A stretch of DNA of 64,000 nt from Niallia circulans (GTDB lineage Bacteria; Bacillota; Bacilli; Bacillales; Cytobacillaceae). The DNA is taken from contig NZ_CP026031.1 in NCBI RefSeq assembly GCF_003726095.1, positions 1,240,001 to 1,304,000 of the forward strand, given 5' to 3'. Numbering within the stretch: position 1 is the first letter of the stretch; every line of letters starts with the position of its first letter. Positions 17,452 to 24,311 of the stretch are shown piece by piece. Both the position numbers and the translations under genes were made by a program. The notes under the pieces are model-generated. The model had not been told where the DNA came from, ran no database searches, and saw only the letters and a program-made list of their open reading frames with translations.

Positions 17452-18279
17452 ATGGAAATTCATCCAGTTGATAAGGCTATTAATTATGCATTGAAAAAGA
17501 AAGAAACAATCGACGATTCTTTCTTTCGTTATTTTGTAAAAGCCATTTTAGCAGGAATCTACATTGGTTTTGCTTTAATGCTGTGTTATCGTTTAGCACA
17601 ACCATTTTTCGATATTCATTCGCCTGCCACCTATATGATGACTAGTTTATTTTTCGGGTTGGCGCTAGTCCTTATTTCGTATGGTGGTGGGGAGTTATTT
17701 ACAGGAAACACAATGGCATTTGCTATGAGTACTTTGTCAGGAGCAACTAGTTGGAAAGATACTATTTATAATTGGGTTAGTACATATTTTGGCAACTTGG
17801 TTGGAGCGTTATTTTTTGCTTTACTAATCTATTACTCAGGCTTATTTAGCTTAGTTCCTAAAACAACTTGGCTTATGGATGTTGCTAATTCTAAAATGAG
17901 TGCTACAACAGTTGAATTATTTGTTCGAGGCATCCTTTGTAACTGGTTGGTTTGTTTGGCTATTTGGATACCGATGAATGTGAAGGGGGATGTCGGAAAA
18001 ATAATTGCCACATTATTAATTGTCTTTGCCTTTATGATTTCTGGTTATGAGCATAGTGTCGCTAATATGGCGCTTTTCTCTATTGCCCTCATCGTACCAC
18101 ATCCAGAGACAATTACATTGGCAAATGCTTTACATAACTTAATACCTGTTACAATCGGTAATATCGTTGGCGGAGCATTCTTTGTTGGCGCATTAAACCT
18201 CTATATTTTTCCTAAGAAAAAAAGAAAAACGAATGAATCCTCTTTACGTGTTACTACACCTAAATCATTAGCAAAGTAA
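17452..18279 (+). CDS. Formate/nitrite transporter family channel (FocA/NirC-like)
   Basis: A 275-aa pentameric-channel family protein with six transmembrane helices and a cytoplasmic, charged N-terminus. It has the FNT signatures GGGELFTGNTMAF and GILCNWLVCLAIW, and the re-entrant segment around GYEHSVANMALF with the conserved central His. The ATG at 17452 with GAAAGGAAGG is chosen. An upstream in-frame extension to 17347 runs through the promoter and is rejected. The FNR-like site and pflB nearby suggest it moves formate during fermentation; nitrite is the alternative. Confidence 0.9.
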   Translation: MEIHPVDKAINYALKKKETIDDSFFRYFVKAILAGIYIGFALMLCYRLAQPFFDIHSPATYMMTSLFFGLALVLISYGGGELFTGNTMAFAMSTLSGATSWKDTIYNWVSTYFGNLVGALFFALLIYYSGLFSLVPKTTWLMDVANSKMSATTVELFVRGILCNWLVCLAIWIPMNVKGDVGKIIATLLIVFAFMISGYEHSVANMALFSIALIVPHPETITLANALHNLIPVTIGNIVGGAFFVGALNLYIFPKKKRKTNESSLRVTTPKSLAK

Positions 18280-18300
18280 CAGCCATTTTTTATTGACCAG

Positions 18301-18332
18301 AAAACTGTCGAAATCTTATTTCGACAGTTTCA
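18301..18332. terminator. Bidirectional terminator
   Basis: AACTGTCGAAA (18303-18313) pairs with TTTCGACAGTT (18319-18329) between the convergent channel and ZIP genes. Confidence 0.88.
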
Positions 18333-18336
18333 GTTT

Positions 18337-19065
18337 CTATCCTAGATGACTCATGCTTAGAGAGAAGATTAATCCCATACATGCAACAAATCCAACTGTT
18401 GGTCCTCCTTGCTCAAAAGCTTCGGGAAGCATAGTGGAGCAAACCATTGCAATTAATCCACCGGCACCAAATGACTGAATTCCAGAAAGCATTACTGCTG
18501 ATGCGTTCTCTAAAAATAAATATCCCACTGAGCTGCTTATCGCGGAAATAAGGATGACACTGCTCCATAAAAATAAAATTTTCTTGTTTGAATAGTTGTC
18601 TTTTTTTAGACCCACCGTTGAAGAAAGGGATTCAGGAAAATTACTGATGAAAATGGCGATCAAAAAGAGCATGTCCACCTTCTGTGTTATTAATAGACTT
18701 AATCCTATAATCATTGATTCTGGTATCGCGTCCATCAGAGTGCCAATATAAATAGCTAGTCCGGAATGACCTTCTGGATTTTTATGTGATCGTTTCCGAT
18801 TGGATCCGCCCTTTTTATAGAGAAATATTTCAATTAAAGTAAATAAACCTGCACCAGTTAAAAAAGTAATAGCTGTTGTAATGATTCCACTTTTATGTAC
18901 AGATTTAATTAAAAGCTCAAAAGAAGAGGCCCCTATTAAAATACCAGTACCCAAAGCCATAAAATAAGCAATAATCCTTTTGGGTATCATTAAAAACAAA
19001 CCAGCGATAGATCCCACGAGTAAGGAAAGGCTTGCTATTGCCCCCCACATTGCTGCAACTAACAT
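18337..19065 (-). CDS. ZIP-family metal transporter
   Basis: A 242-aa membrane protein with about eight helices of the ZIP (SLC39/ZupT-like) family. The metal-binding helices are visible as GTLMDAIPESMIIGLS and ISNFPESLSSTVG, where the Asp-x2-Pro-Glu and Asn-x-Pro-Glu motifs correspond to the M1/M2 sites. A basic loop (about 85-105, KKGGSNRKRSHKN) replaces the histidine-rich loop of many zinc ZIPs, so the substrate (Zn, Fe or Mn) is open. RBS AAAAAAGGAG. A possible 26-codon leader ORF precedes it. Confidence 0.85.
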   Translation of the reverse strand: MLVAAMWGAIASLSLLVGSIAGLFLMIPKRIIAYFMALGTGILIGASSFELLIKSVHKSGIITTAITFLTGAGLFTLIEIFLYKKGGSNRKRSHKNPEGHSGLAIYIGTLMDAIPESMIIGLSLLITQKVDMLFLIAIFISNFPESLSSTVGLKKDNYSNKKILFLWSSVILISAISSSVGYLFLENASAVMLSGIQSFGAGGLIAMVCSTMLPEAFEQGGPTVGFVACMGLIFSLSMSHLG

Positions 19066-19089
19066 ATGAAATCTCCTTTTTTCTTATTC

Positions 19090-19170
19090 CTACCCAACTA
19101 TTTTGAAATTTACACATTTAGAAGCTACTTTAAATTGGGTATTCCTATTTTGGAATATGCAATTTTTCAT
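19090..19170 (-). CDS. Possible 26-aa leader ORF of the ZIP transporter
   Basis: ATG at 19170 preceded by CTTGAGGTGAACAG (Shine-Dalgarno GAGGTGA), 26 codons encoding a basic Asn/Lys peptide with two cysteines (MKNCIFQNRN...SKCVNFKIVG), TAG at 19092-19090, 24 bases before the ZIP start. It could be a translated leader or simply chance. Confidence 0.3.
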   Translation of the reverse strand: MKNCIFQNRNTQFKVASKCVNFKIVG

Positions 19171-19292
19171 TCTGTTCACCTCAAGCTGATTGTAATTGAA
19201 GGGAAATTTTTCAGATTTAATTTTATGAAATGATCAGTCAAAATATCCGCTCTCCTTTTATGATAGTTGTCCATTCTTTTTTTAGACTTGTA

Positions 19293-19301
19293 CATAGGAT
19301 A
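19293..19301 (+). promoter_or_regulatory. Candidate sigma-K -10 element
   Basis: CATAGGATA matches CATAnnnTA, 30 bases before the Gly/Trp-rich gene. No clear AC-type -35 is present 16 bases upstream, so support is partial. Confidence 0.35.
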
Positions 19302-19330
19302 ATAGGGATGAATGGTTGGAGGTGTGATAA

Positions 19331-19621
19331 ATGTCTGCTAAGAATTTTTATAATCAGTGTTCAAACGGTGTTGGAAGATGTGTAAGAATCCGTACCCATA
19401 GTGGTGAGGTTCATACCGGAATCATCGAAAGAGTCACTCCTAATAAAGTGTATATTCGACCAATAGGTGGAAATCGTCGGAGCCATGGTGGATTCGGATA
19501 TGGTTATAGACGTGGTAATAGACCCGGCTGGGGCTGGGGTTGGGGCTGGGGATTTGGTGCAGCCGCTGTAGGAGTATCTTTAGGGTTAATCGCTGCATTG
19601 GCCTTTATTCCTTTCTTTTAA
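19331..19621 (+). CDS. Gly/Trp-rich small membrane protein, probable sporulation-associated
   Basis: A 96-aa protein in three parts. An Sm/SH3-like N-terminal strand region (about 1-46) contains VGRCVRIRTHSGEVHTGIIE and VTPNKVYIRPIGG. A Gly/Arg/Tyr/Trp-rich linker follows (47-75, GYGYRRGNRPGWGWGWGWGF). A C-terminal hydrophobic segment (76-96) ends IPFF. RBS TTGGAGGTG. The next genes encode YjcZ sporulation peptides and a sigma-K-like -10 precedes the gene, so a role in the spore envelope is plausible. Not assigned to a named family. Confidence 0.7.
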   Translation: MSAKNFYNQCSNGVGRCVRIRTHSGEVHTGIIERVTPNKVYIRPIGGNRRSHGGFGYGYRRGNRPGWGWGWGWGFGAAAVGVSLGLIAALAFIPFF

Positions 19622-19705
19622 ACGATTATTAAAGACAGATTTCTTTCTGAAAGGAATCTGTCTACATACTATAATATATTTTCAGCTTTTTCTTCAAACG
19701 CCCAA

Positions 19706-19733
19706 ACAGGACAAACTCTAGACTCATATGATG
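19706..19733 (+). promoter_or_regulatory. Candidate sigma-K promoter for the YjcZ genes
   Basis: ACA (19706-19708), exactly 16 bases, CATATGATG (19725-19733): one mismatch to CATAnnnTA. A second CATACTATA lies upstream near 19662, after a hairpin (about 19633-19661) that may terminate the preceding gene. Confidence 0.4.
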
Positions 19734-19760
19734 CTTATGTGTATGAGGGAGGTGGAATAA

Positions 19761-19862
19761 ATGAGTGGTGGCCATACAGCTGGTTTTGGTGGAGGTTTTG
19801 CTCTACTAGTAGTGCTATTCATTTTATTAATAATTGTAGGTTCTTGCTACGTCGGTTTCTGA
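19761..19862 (+). CDS. YjcZ-family sporulation peptide
   Basis: A 33-aa peptide, Gly-rich N-terminus (MSGGHTAGFGGGF) followed by one hydrophobic helix ending GSCYVGF. The FALLVVLFILLIIVG core is diagnostic of the YjcZ family of small sporulation membrane proteins. RBS GAGGGAGGTG. Tandem with the next gene. Confidence 0.88.
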   Translation: MSGGHTAGFGGGFALLVVLFILLIIVGSCYVGF

Positions 19863-19898
19863 TAGGAATAAAGATAGAAAAAGGGAGTGTTTCATAAA

Positions 19899-19991
19899 AT
19901 GGGTTGCGGAGGATTTGGATTCGGAAATGGTTTTGTTTTAATCGTAGTACTGTTCATTTTGTTAATCATCGTTGGAGCTGCTTGGCTATAA
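19899..19991 (+). CDS. YjcZ-family sporulation peptide, second copy
   Basis: A 30-aa peptide (MGCGGFGFGNGF then VLIVVLFILLIIVGAAWL) with RBS AAAGGGAG. It is a paralogue of the preceding peptide, with the same VVLFILLIIVG helix but a different Gly/Cys N-terminus and the more typical GAAW ending. Confidence 0.9.
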   Translation: MGCGGFGFGNGFVLIVVLFILLIIVGAAWL

Positions 19992-20062
19992 TTTTAAATT
20001 AAAGGCTGATCCTCTACTTTCGATTAATGCCGTTAGGAGAGGTGTAGCTTAGCATAATTGAT

Positions 20063-20112
20063 AGCTTGCTAATTCATCTATATGGGAATTAGCAAGCTGC
20101 TTATTATTTTTT
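20063..20112 (+). terminator. Terminator of the YjcZ pair
   Basis: AGCTTGCTAATTC (20063-20075) pairs with GAATTAGCAAGCT (20086-20098), followed by TTATTATTTTTT. Confidence 0.88.
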
Positions 20113-20238
20113 GTCGGAGTGCTATAACACTTCTATTTGGACAAGCACTTGTAGCGATAAAGCTTCATTCAAAATTCATCCAATTAATGTTACAATATTT
20201 TAAAGATATGTTCGGATAAAAGTGGGGAGATTTAGGTA

Positions 20239-22164
20239 ATGATGGATAAAGCACGTAGTATTTTAAAAGAGTACTTTGGATATGACCATTTTAGAAAAGG
20301 ACAAGAAGATATTATTCGCCTATTATTAAATGGTGAAAATGTTGCAGGAATTATGCCAACTGGCGGGGGGAAATCTATTTGTTATCAGGTGCCCGCGATG
20401 ATTTTCCCTGGATTGACGATAGTTATATCCCCTTTAATTTCTTTAATGAAAGATCAAGTAGATGCACTAACAGAAGTTGGCATTCCAGCGACTTATATTA
20501 ATAGTACGTTACATAATGAAGAAGTGCAGGAAAGGATATATGATATAAAAAACGGTCATTATAAATTACTTTATATTGCACCAGAACGACTAGAAGCAGA
20601 TTATTTTACAGATTTATTAAAGGAAGTTTCCCTATCTTTTATTGCTGTAGATGAAGCTCATTGTATTTCACAATGGGGACATGATTTTCGTCCAAGCTAC
20701 GCAAAGATTGGCTTTCTCATCAATAAATTAGTGGAAAGGCCACTTGTCGCTGCGTTAACAGCAACGGCAACACCTAAAGTTCATGAAGATATTTGTCAAT
20801 TATTAAATATTCCTTGGGAAAATACAGTTAAGACAGGTTTTGCTCGTGATAATTTATCTTTTTCCATTATTAAAGGGCAAGATAAAGGGAAGTTTCTCGA
20901 ATCCTTTTTAAAGAAAAATAAAGAGGAATCTGGGATCATTTATGCAGCGACTAGACAAGAGGTGGAAAAACTGTATGAAAGATTAGCAAAAAAAGGCTAT
21001 TCAGTTGCAAAATATCATGGCGGTATGAACGATGGGCAAAGAGAGGCTGAACAGCAAGCGTTTATAAAAGATGATGTATCCATTATGATTGCCACAAATG
21101 CATTTGGTATGGGGATTGATAAAAGTAATATTCGGTATGTCATTCATTATCAGCTTCCAAAAAATATGGAGGGTTATTATCAAGAAGCGGGAAGGGCAGG
21201 ACGTGACGGTCTACAGAGTAAGTGTATATTGTTATATTCAGCACAAGATATTCGGATTCAGCGTTTTCTAATTGATCAGACAATAAGCGATCCAGATAAA
21301 CAGAAGCAAGATCTCGATAAATTACAATCCATGATAAATTTTTGTCATACAGAAGATTGTCTTCAAGAATATATCTTGCATTATTTTGGTGAAGAATATA
21401 CAGAGAAATGCGGCCAATGTTCGAACTGTACAGATGAAAGGACGGTAATCGATGTTACAGTGGATGCCCAAAAAGTATTGTCGTGCATGATAAGAATGGG
21501 TGAAAGATTCGGAAAAACAATGATTGCACAAGTATTAACTGGTTCAAAAAATAAAAAATTAATGGATTTTCAATTAAATCAAATTAAAACATATGGCCTT
21601 ATGAAAGAGCAATCAGCAAAAGAAATTAGTGATTTTATCGAGTTCCTTATTTCTGAACAATATATAGATGTAAGTACAGGTACGATGCCAATATTAAAAG
21701 TTTCCAATAAAGGAAAAGAAGTTCTTTTAGGAAAAATAAGGGTGGTCCGAAAAGAACAAATAGAGACAGTAAAAGTTAGTGAAAATAACGCATTATTTGA
21801 TTACTTGAGAGGTGTTCGCAAACAATTGGCAGAGGAAGAAAACGTTCCTCCATTTGTGGTATTTTCCGATCAAACATTGCGAAATATCTCAGTGCTAATG
21901 CCAACATCGCATGAAGAATTTAGAGAGATAAAAGGGATAGGAGACCATAAGTTACAAAAATATGGAGATGTAATCATTGATCATATTTTAGCGTTTCAAA
22001 AAGAGGAGACTTATTCAGCTGACAGGGAAGATATTCATTCTTCCGAAGTAAGGACAAAAAAGACAAAAGAGCAAAAAAACAGGTGGAAAATTCCCATCTC
22101 CATACTTTTGAGTTATGGAAAAGCGGATTATCCATTAAGGAAATCGCAAAAGAAAGACAATTAA
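20239..22164 (+). CDS. recQ: ATP-dependent DNA helicase RecQ (zero-frame product)
   Basis: A 641-aa 3'-5' DNA helicase for recombination and fork repair. It shows Walker A MPTGGGKSICYQ, the DEAH box VDEAHCISQWGHDFRP, motif VI QEAGRAGRDG, the RecQ zinc-binding cysteines (CLQEYILHYFG ... CGQCSNC), a winged-helix region and an HRDC domain (about 515-590). The last ~28 residues (from about NRWKIPIS) are unlike RecQ. The true C-terminal helix-turn-helix continues in the -1 frame after 22080 (separate entry). Either a -1 frameshift makes a ~718-aa full-length form, or one A has been lost from an A8 run. Confidence 0.93.
   Translation: MMDKARSILKEYFGYDHFRKGQEDIIRLLLNGENVAGIMPTGGGKSICYQVPAMIFPGLTIVISPLISLMKDQVDALTEVGIPATYINSTLHNEEVQERIYDIKNGHYKLLYIAPERLEADYFTDLLKEVSLSFIAVDEAHCISQWGHDFRPSYAKIGFLINKLVERPLVAALTATATPKVHEDICQLLNIPWENTVKTGFARDNLSFSIIKGQDKGKFLESFLKKNKEESGIIYAATRQEVEKLYERLAKKGYSVAKYHGGMNDGQREAEQQAFIKDDVSIMIATNAFGMGIDKSNIRYVIHYQLPKNMEGYYQEAGRAGRDGLQSKCILLYSAQDIRIQRFLIDQTISDPDKQKQDLDKLQSMINFCHTEDCLQEYILHYFGEEYTEKCGQCSNCTDERTVIDVTVDAQKVLSCMIRMGERFGKTMIAQVLTGSKNKKLMDFQLNQIKTYGLMKEQSAKEISDFIEFLISEQYIDVSTGTMPILKVSNKGKEVLLGKIRVVRKEQIETVKVSENNALFDYLRGVRKQLAEEENVPPFVVFSDQTLRNISVLMPTSHEEFREIKGIGDHKLQKYGDVIIDHILAFQKEETYSADREDIHSSEVRTKKTKEQKNRWKIPISILLSYGKADYPLRKSQKKDN
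22074..22080 (+). other. Candidate -1 frameshift heptamer A_AAA_AAC in recQ
   Basis: Zero-frame codons are AAA (22075-22077) and AAC (22078-22080) preceded by A, which is the canonical X_XXY_YYZ slippery heptamer. Slipping -1 continues at CAG (22080) into the RecQ HTH frame. A weak 5-bp stem (22082-22086 with 22094-22098) lies immediately downstream, closer than usual for a stimulator. Confidence 0.5.
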
Positions 22165-22394
22165 ATGTTCAAACGGTAGAAAACCATCTGCTACGCTGCG
22201 GAGAAGAAGAAATAGAGATTGATTGGACAAAATTTCTAAAGCCAGAAAATAAAACGAAGATAGTGGAAGCAATTCAAAAAGTGGGCATGGATAAATTAAA
22301 GCCCATTAAAGAAGAACTTCCAGAAGAGATTAGTTATTTTATGATTAAAGTTGCGATAATGCTAGAAAAAAGAAACCAACAAATTCGAAATTAA
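22083..22394 (+). CDS. C-terminal helix-turn-helix domain of RecQ in the -1 frame
   Basis: About 104 codons encoding SHLHTFELWKSGLSIKEIAK, then RQLNVQTVENHL and EIDWTKFLKPENK. This is the HTH_40-like domain found at the C-terminus of long Bacillus RecQ proteins. It overlaps the 3' end of the recQ zero frame by 82 bases. It has no proper ribosome binding site at the GTG (22083), so it is best read as the missing RecQ tail reached by -1 frameshifting, or stranded by a one-base deletion in the A7 run at 22073-22079. Independent expression is unlikely. Confidence 0.6.
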   Translation: MENSHLHTFELWKSGLSIKEIAKERQLNVQTVENHLLRCGEEEIEIDWTKFLKPENKTKIVEAIQKVGMDKLKPIKEELPEEISYFMIKVAIMLEKRNQQIRN

Positions 22395-22395
22395 C

Positions 22396-22450
22396 AAAAA
22401 CGACCTCTAGATCTTGGCAGAGCCGTTATCTCGAGGACGTTTTTAGTTTT
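22396..22450. terminator. Bidirectional terminator between recQ and alaX
   Basis: AAAAACGACCTC and GAGGACGTTTTT form an imperfect stem with A and T tracts outside, between the convergent genes. Confidence 0.75.
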
Positions 22451-23632
22451 TTATATACTCTCATCTAATCTTTGTCTTAGTTCCTTTAGGCAGGCATTTA
22501 ATTGTAAAACGGAAGAGAACGTACCTTGTGCTTGCAGTACATTGCCACCACCTTTCCCTTCATATCCTTGGATTGTTTCCTTAAGAAACTTTCCACAATG
22601 AAGAGGATAATCACCATTCTGCTGTATTAGTATTTTTTTATCTGTTTCCGAACTCAGGAGAATAATGCTGCTAGATTGTTTTTGCAATAGATATTTGGCA
22701 AGAATAGATAAATCCTTGATTGTTTTGTCTGCAAATGAAAGGAAAATTACTTTTTCTGTATGTGTCGAAAGAATTTGTTCTGCTAAAAACGCTATATTTT
22801 CTCTTTTTAGTGTTTCTAATTCTTTAGTTAATGCCTTTTTCTCTAATTCCACTTTATTTACACGATCTTCAAGCTGCAGTTTATTTGTTTTAAAAAACGT
22901 TCCTAAGTTATCTAATATAGATTGTGCTGTTTGATAGTCACGAATGGCTCTCCACCCACTTAAAAAGAAAATCCTCGTTTGACCACGATGTTTTTCAGTT
23001 TTCAATATTTTAAAGACGCCTAATTCTCCAGTTCTGCCTACATGTGTTCCAGCACATGCAGAAAAATCCCAATTATCGATTTCCACGATTCTTATATCAC
23101 CAGTTACTTTTGGCAGCTTTCTTAAAGGAAATTTACTCACTTGTTCATAGGTTGTAATATGCGTTTTGATTTCTAAGTTTTTCATAATATAGGAATTACA
23201 GGATTTTTCTAGTTGAGTCATTTGTTCCTTTGTTAGATCAGCTGTATCTATATCAATTGTTGTGTACTCTTTTCCTAAATGAAAGCTAACTGTTGGAATT
23301 TGATATAATTCTTCCAAAACAGCTGATAACATGTGCTGAGCAGTATGCTGCTGCATATGATCATATCGTCTATCCCAATCTAATTCACATGATACGAGTT
23401 TATTTTCTGGTTTTCTTTCCATAAGGTGATAAATTTGATTATCCTTCATCTGTACATCTACGACACGAATCCCGTCAATGAATCCAGTATCTGCTGGTTG
23501 ACCTCCACCTTCTGGATAAAACGCTGTTTCTTTTAAAAGGACATAAATTTGATTTTTCGTTTCGATAACTTCCTTTATGGTGGTTGTCCATTTTGTTTCA
23601 TATGGAGTTGAATAAAATAACTTTGTAGACAT
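22451..23632 (-). CDS. Alanyl-tRNA editing protein (AlaX-L type)
   Basis: A 393-aa stand-alone relative of the AlaRS editing domain that hydrolyses Ser- or Gly-tRNA(Ala). It shows the zinc/catalytic motifs HTAQHMLSAVL and CAGTHVGRTGELG, and the PEGGGQPADTG block near the N-terminus. A coiled-coil segment (about 245-285) and a C-terminal DHHA1 domain (YEGKGGGNVLQAQG) follow, making it the long AlaX class. The ATG at 23632 with GAAGGAGC is preferred to a start at 23647. Confidence 0.92.
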   Translation of the reverse strand: MSTKLFYSTPYETKWTTTIKEVIETKNQIYVLLKETAFYPEGGGQPADTGFIDGIRVVDVQMKDNQIYHLMERKPENKLVSCELDWDRRYDHMQQHTAQHMLSAVLEELYQIPTVSFHLGKEYTTIDIDTADLTKEQMTQLEKSCNSYIMKNLEIKTHITTYEQVSKFPLRKLPKVTGDIRIVEIDNWDFSACAGTHVGRTGELGVFKILKTEKHRGQTRIFFLSGWRAIRDYQTAQSILDNLGTFFKTNKLQLEDRVNKVELEKKALTKELETLKRENIAFLAEQILSTHTEKVIFLSFADKTIKDLSILAKYLLQKQSSSIILLSSETDKKILIQQNGDYPLHCGKFLKETIQGYEGKGGGNVLQAQGTFSSVLQLNACLKELRQRLDESI

Positions 23633-23865
23633 TATTAGCTCCTTCACGTTGAGTTTTCATCATATTACCATAACGATTACACTTAGTTACAGATTTTGAA
23701 AAATATTTGTTCATTTTTTCGCTTTAAAGAAAATGGATGGTAAATGGGTACTACCCATTATGATTGTAAGTAGTAATAGGTGGTTTATTTCTTTCAATGT
23801 TTTGGTTTACATACATAATTATTAGCAGTGCTGGCAATAATAGTTTAAAAAGGGGGCGTGCTCAT

Positions 23866-24051
23866 ATGTTTTTTAATCGGAAAGGTGTGGAAGAAAAACC
23901 GGAAGAAGTGTTAATGAGTATGGAAGTATATGCATGTAATTCCTGTAACGGGTGGATGAGAAAGGATTTTGCTACAGACGATCTTCTTTGTCCTTTATGC
24001 GGAGATCAGACAACAGCTGAAATGAGAGAGCTTCCTCAAATCAGTAATTAA
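23866..24051 (+). CDS. ydjO: YdjO-family cold-inducible zinc-ribbon protein
   Basis: A 61-aa protein with a four-cysteine zinc ribbon: Cys-x2-Cys (CNSCNGWMRKDF) and Cys-x2-Cys (CPLCGDQ), followed by MRELPQI. The CNGWMR block and C-terminal LP are hallmarks of the YdjO family, reported as cold-inducible in B. subtilis. The ATG at 23866 is chosen with AAAAAGGGGG upstream; a longer frame from 23797 runs through untranslated sequence. Function unknown. Confidence 0.87.
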   Translation: MFFNRKGVEEKPEEVLMSMEVYACNSCNGWMRKDFATDDLLCPLCGDQTTAEMRELPQISN

Positions 24052-24097
24052 TTATTAATCGCGAAAACTTGATAAATATATTTATTTTTGTTGTGCC

Positions 24098-24149
24098 AAG
24101 TCGTCGAGATTTCCTAATCAATATCCTTATTTAGGAAACTCTTCGACTT
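24098..24149 (+). terminator. Strong hairpin after ydjO
   Basis: AAGTCG-TCGAGATTTCCTAA (from 24098) pairs with TTAGGAAACTCTTCGACTT (ending 24149), followed by T-rich sequence. The remaining ~160 bases to the kinase hold its promoter region only. Confidence 0.75.
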
Positions 24150-24311
24150 TCTTCATAAAATATTCAAGTCCTTTCATATCCCACTATTAAATCTCTCCAC
24201 AGACGAATGGTTATGTGGCTATTTTGTGAATCATTTATACAAAAATGCTTTCTTATCTGTTTTATTTGATTTACAATCAAATAGAATGCAAAAAATAGAT
24301 TAGGAGGATTT

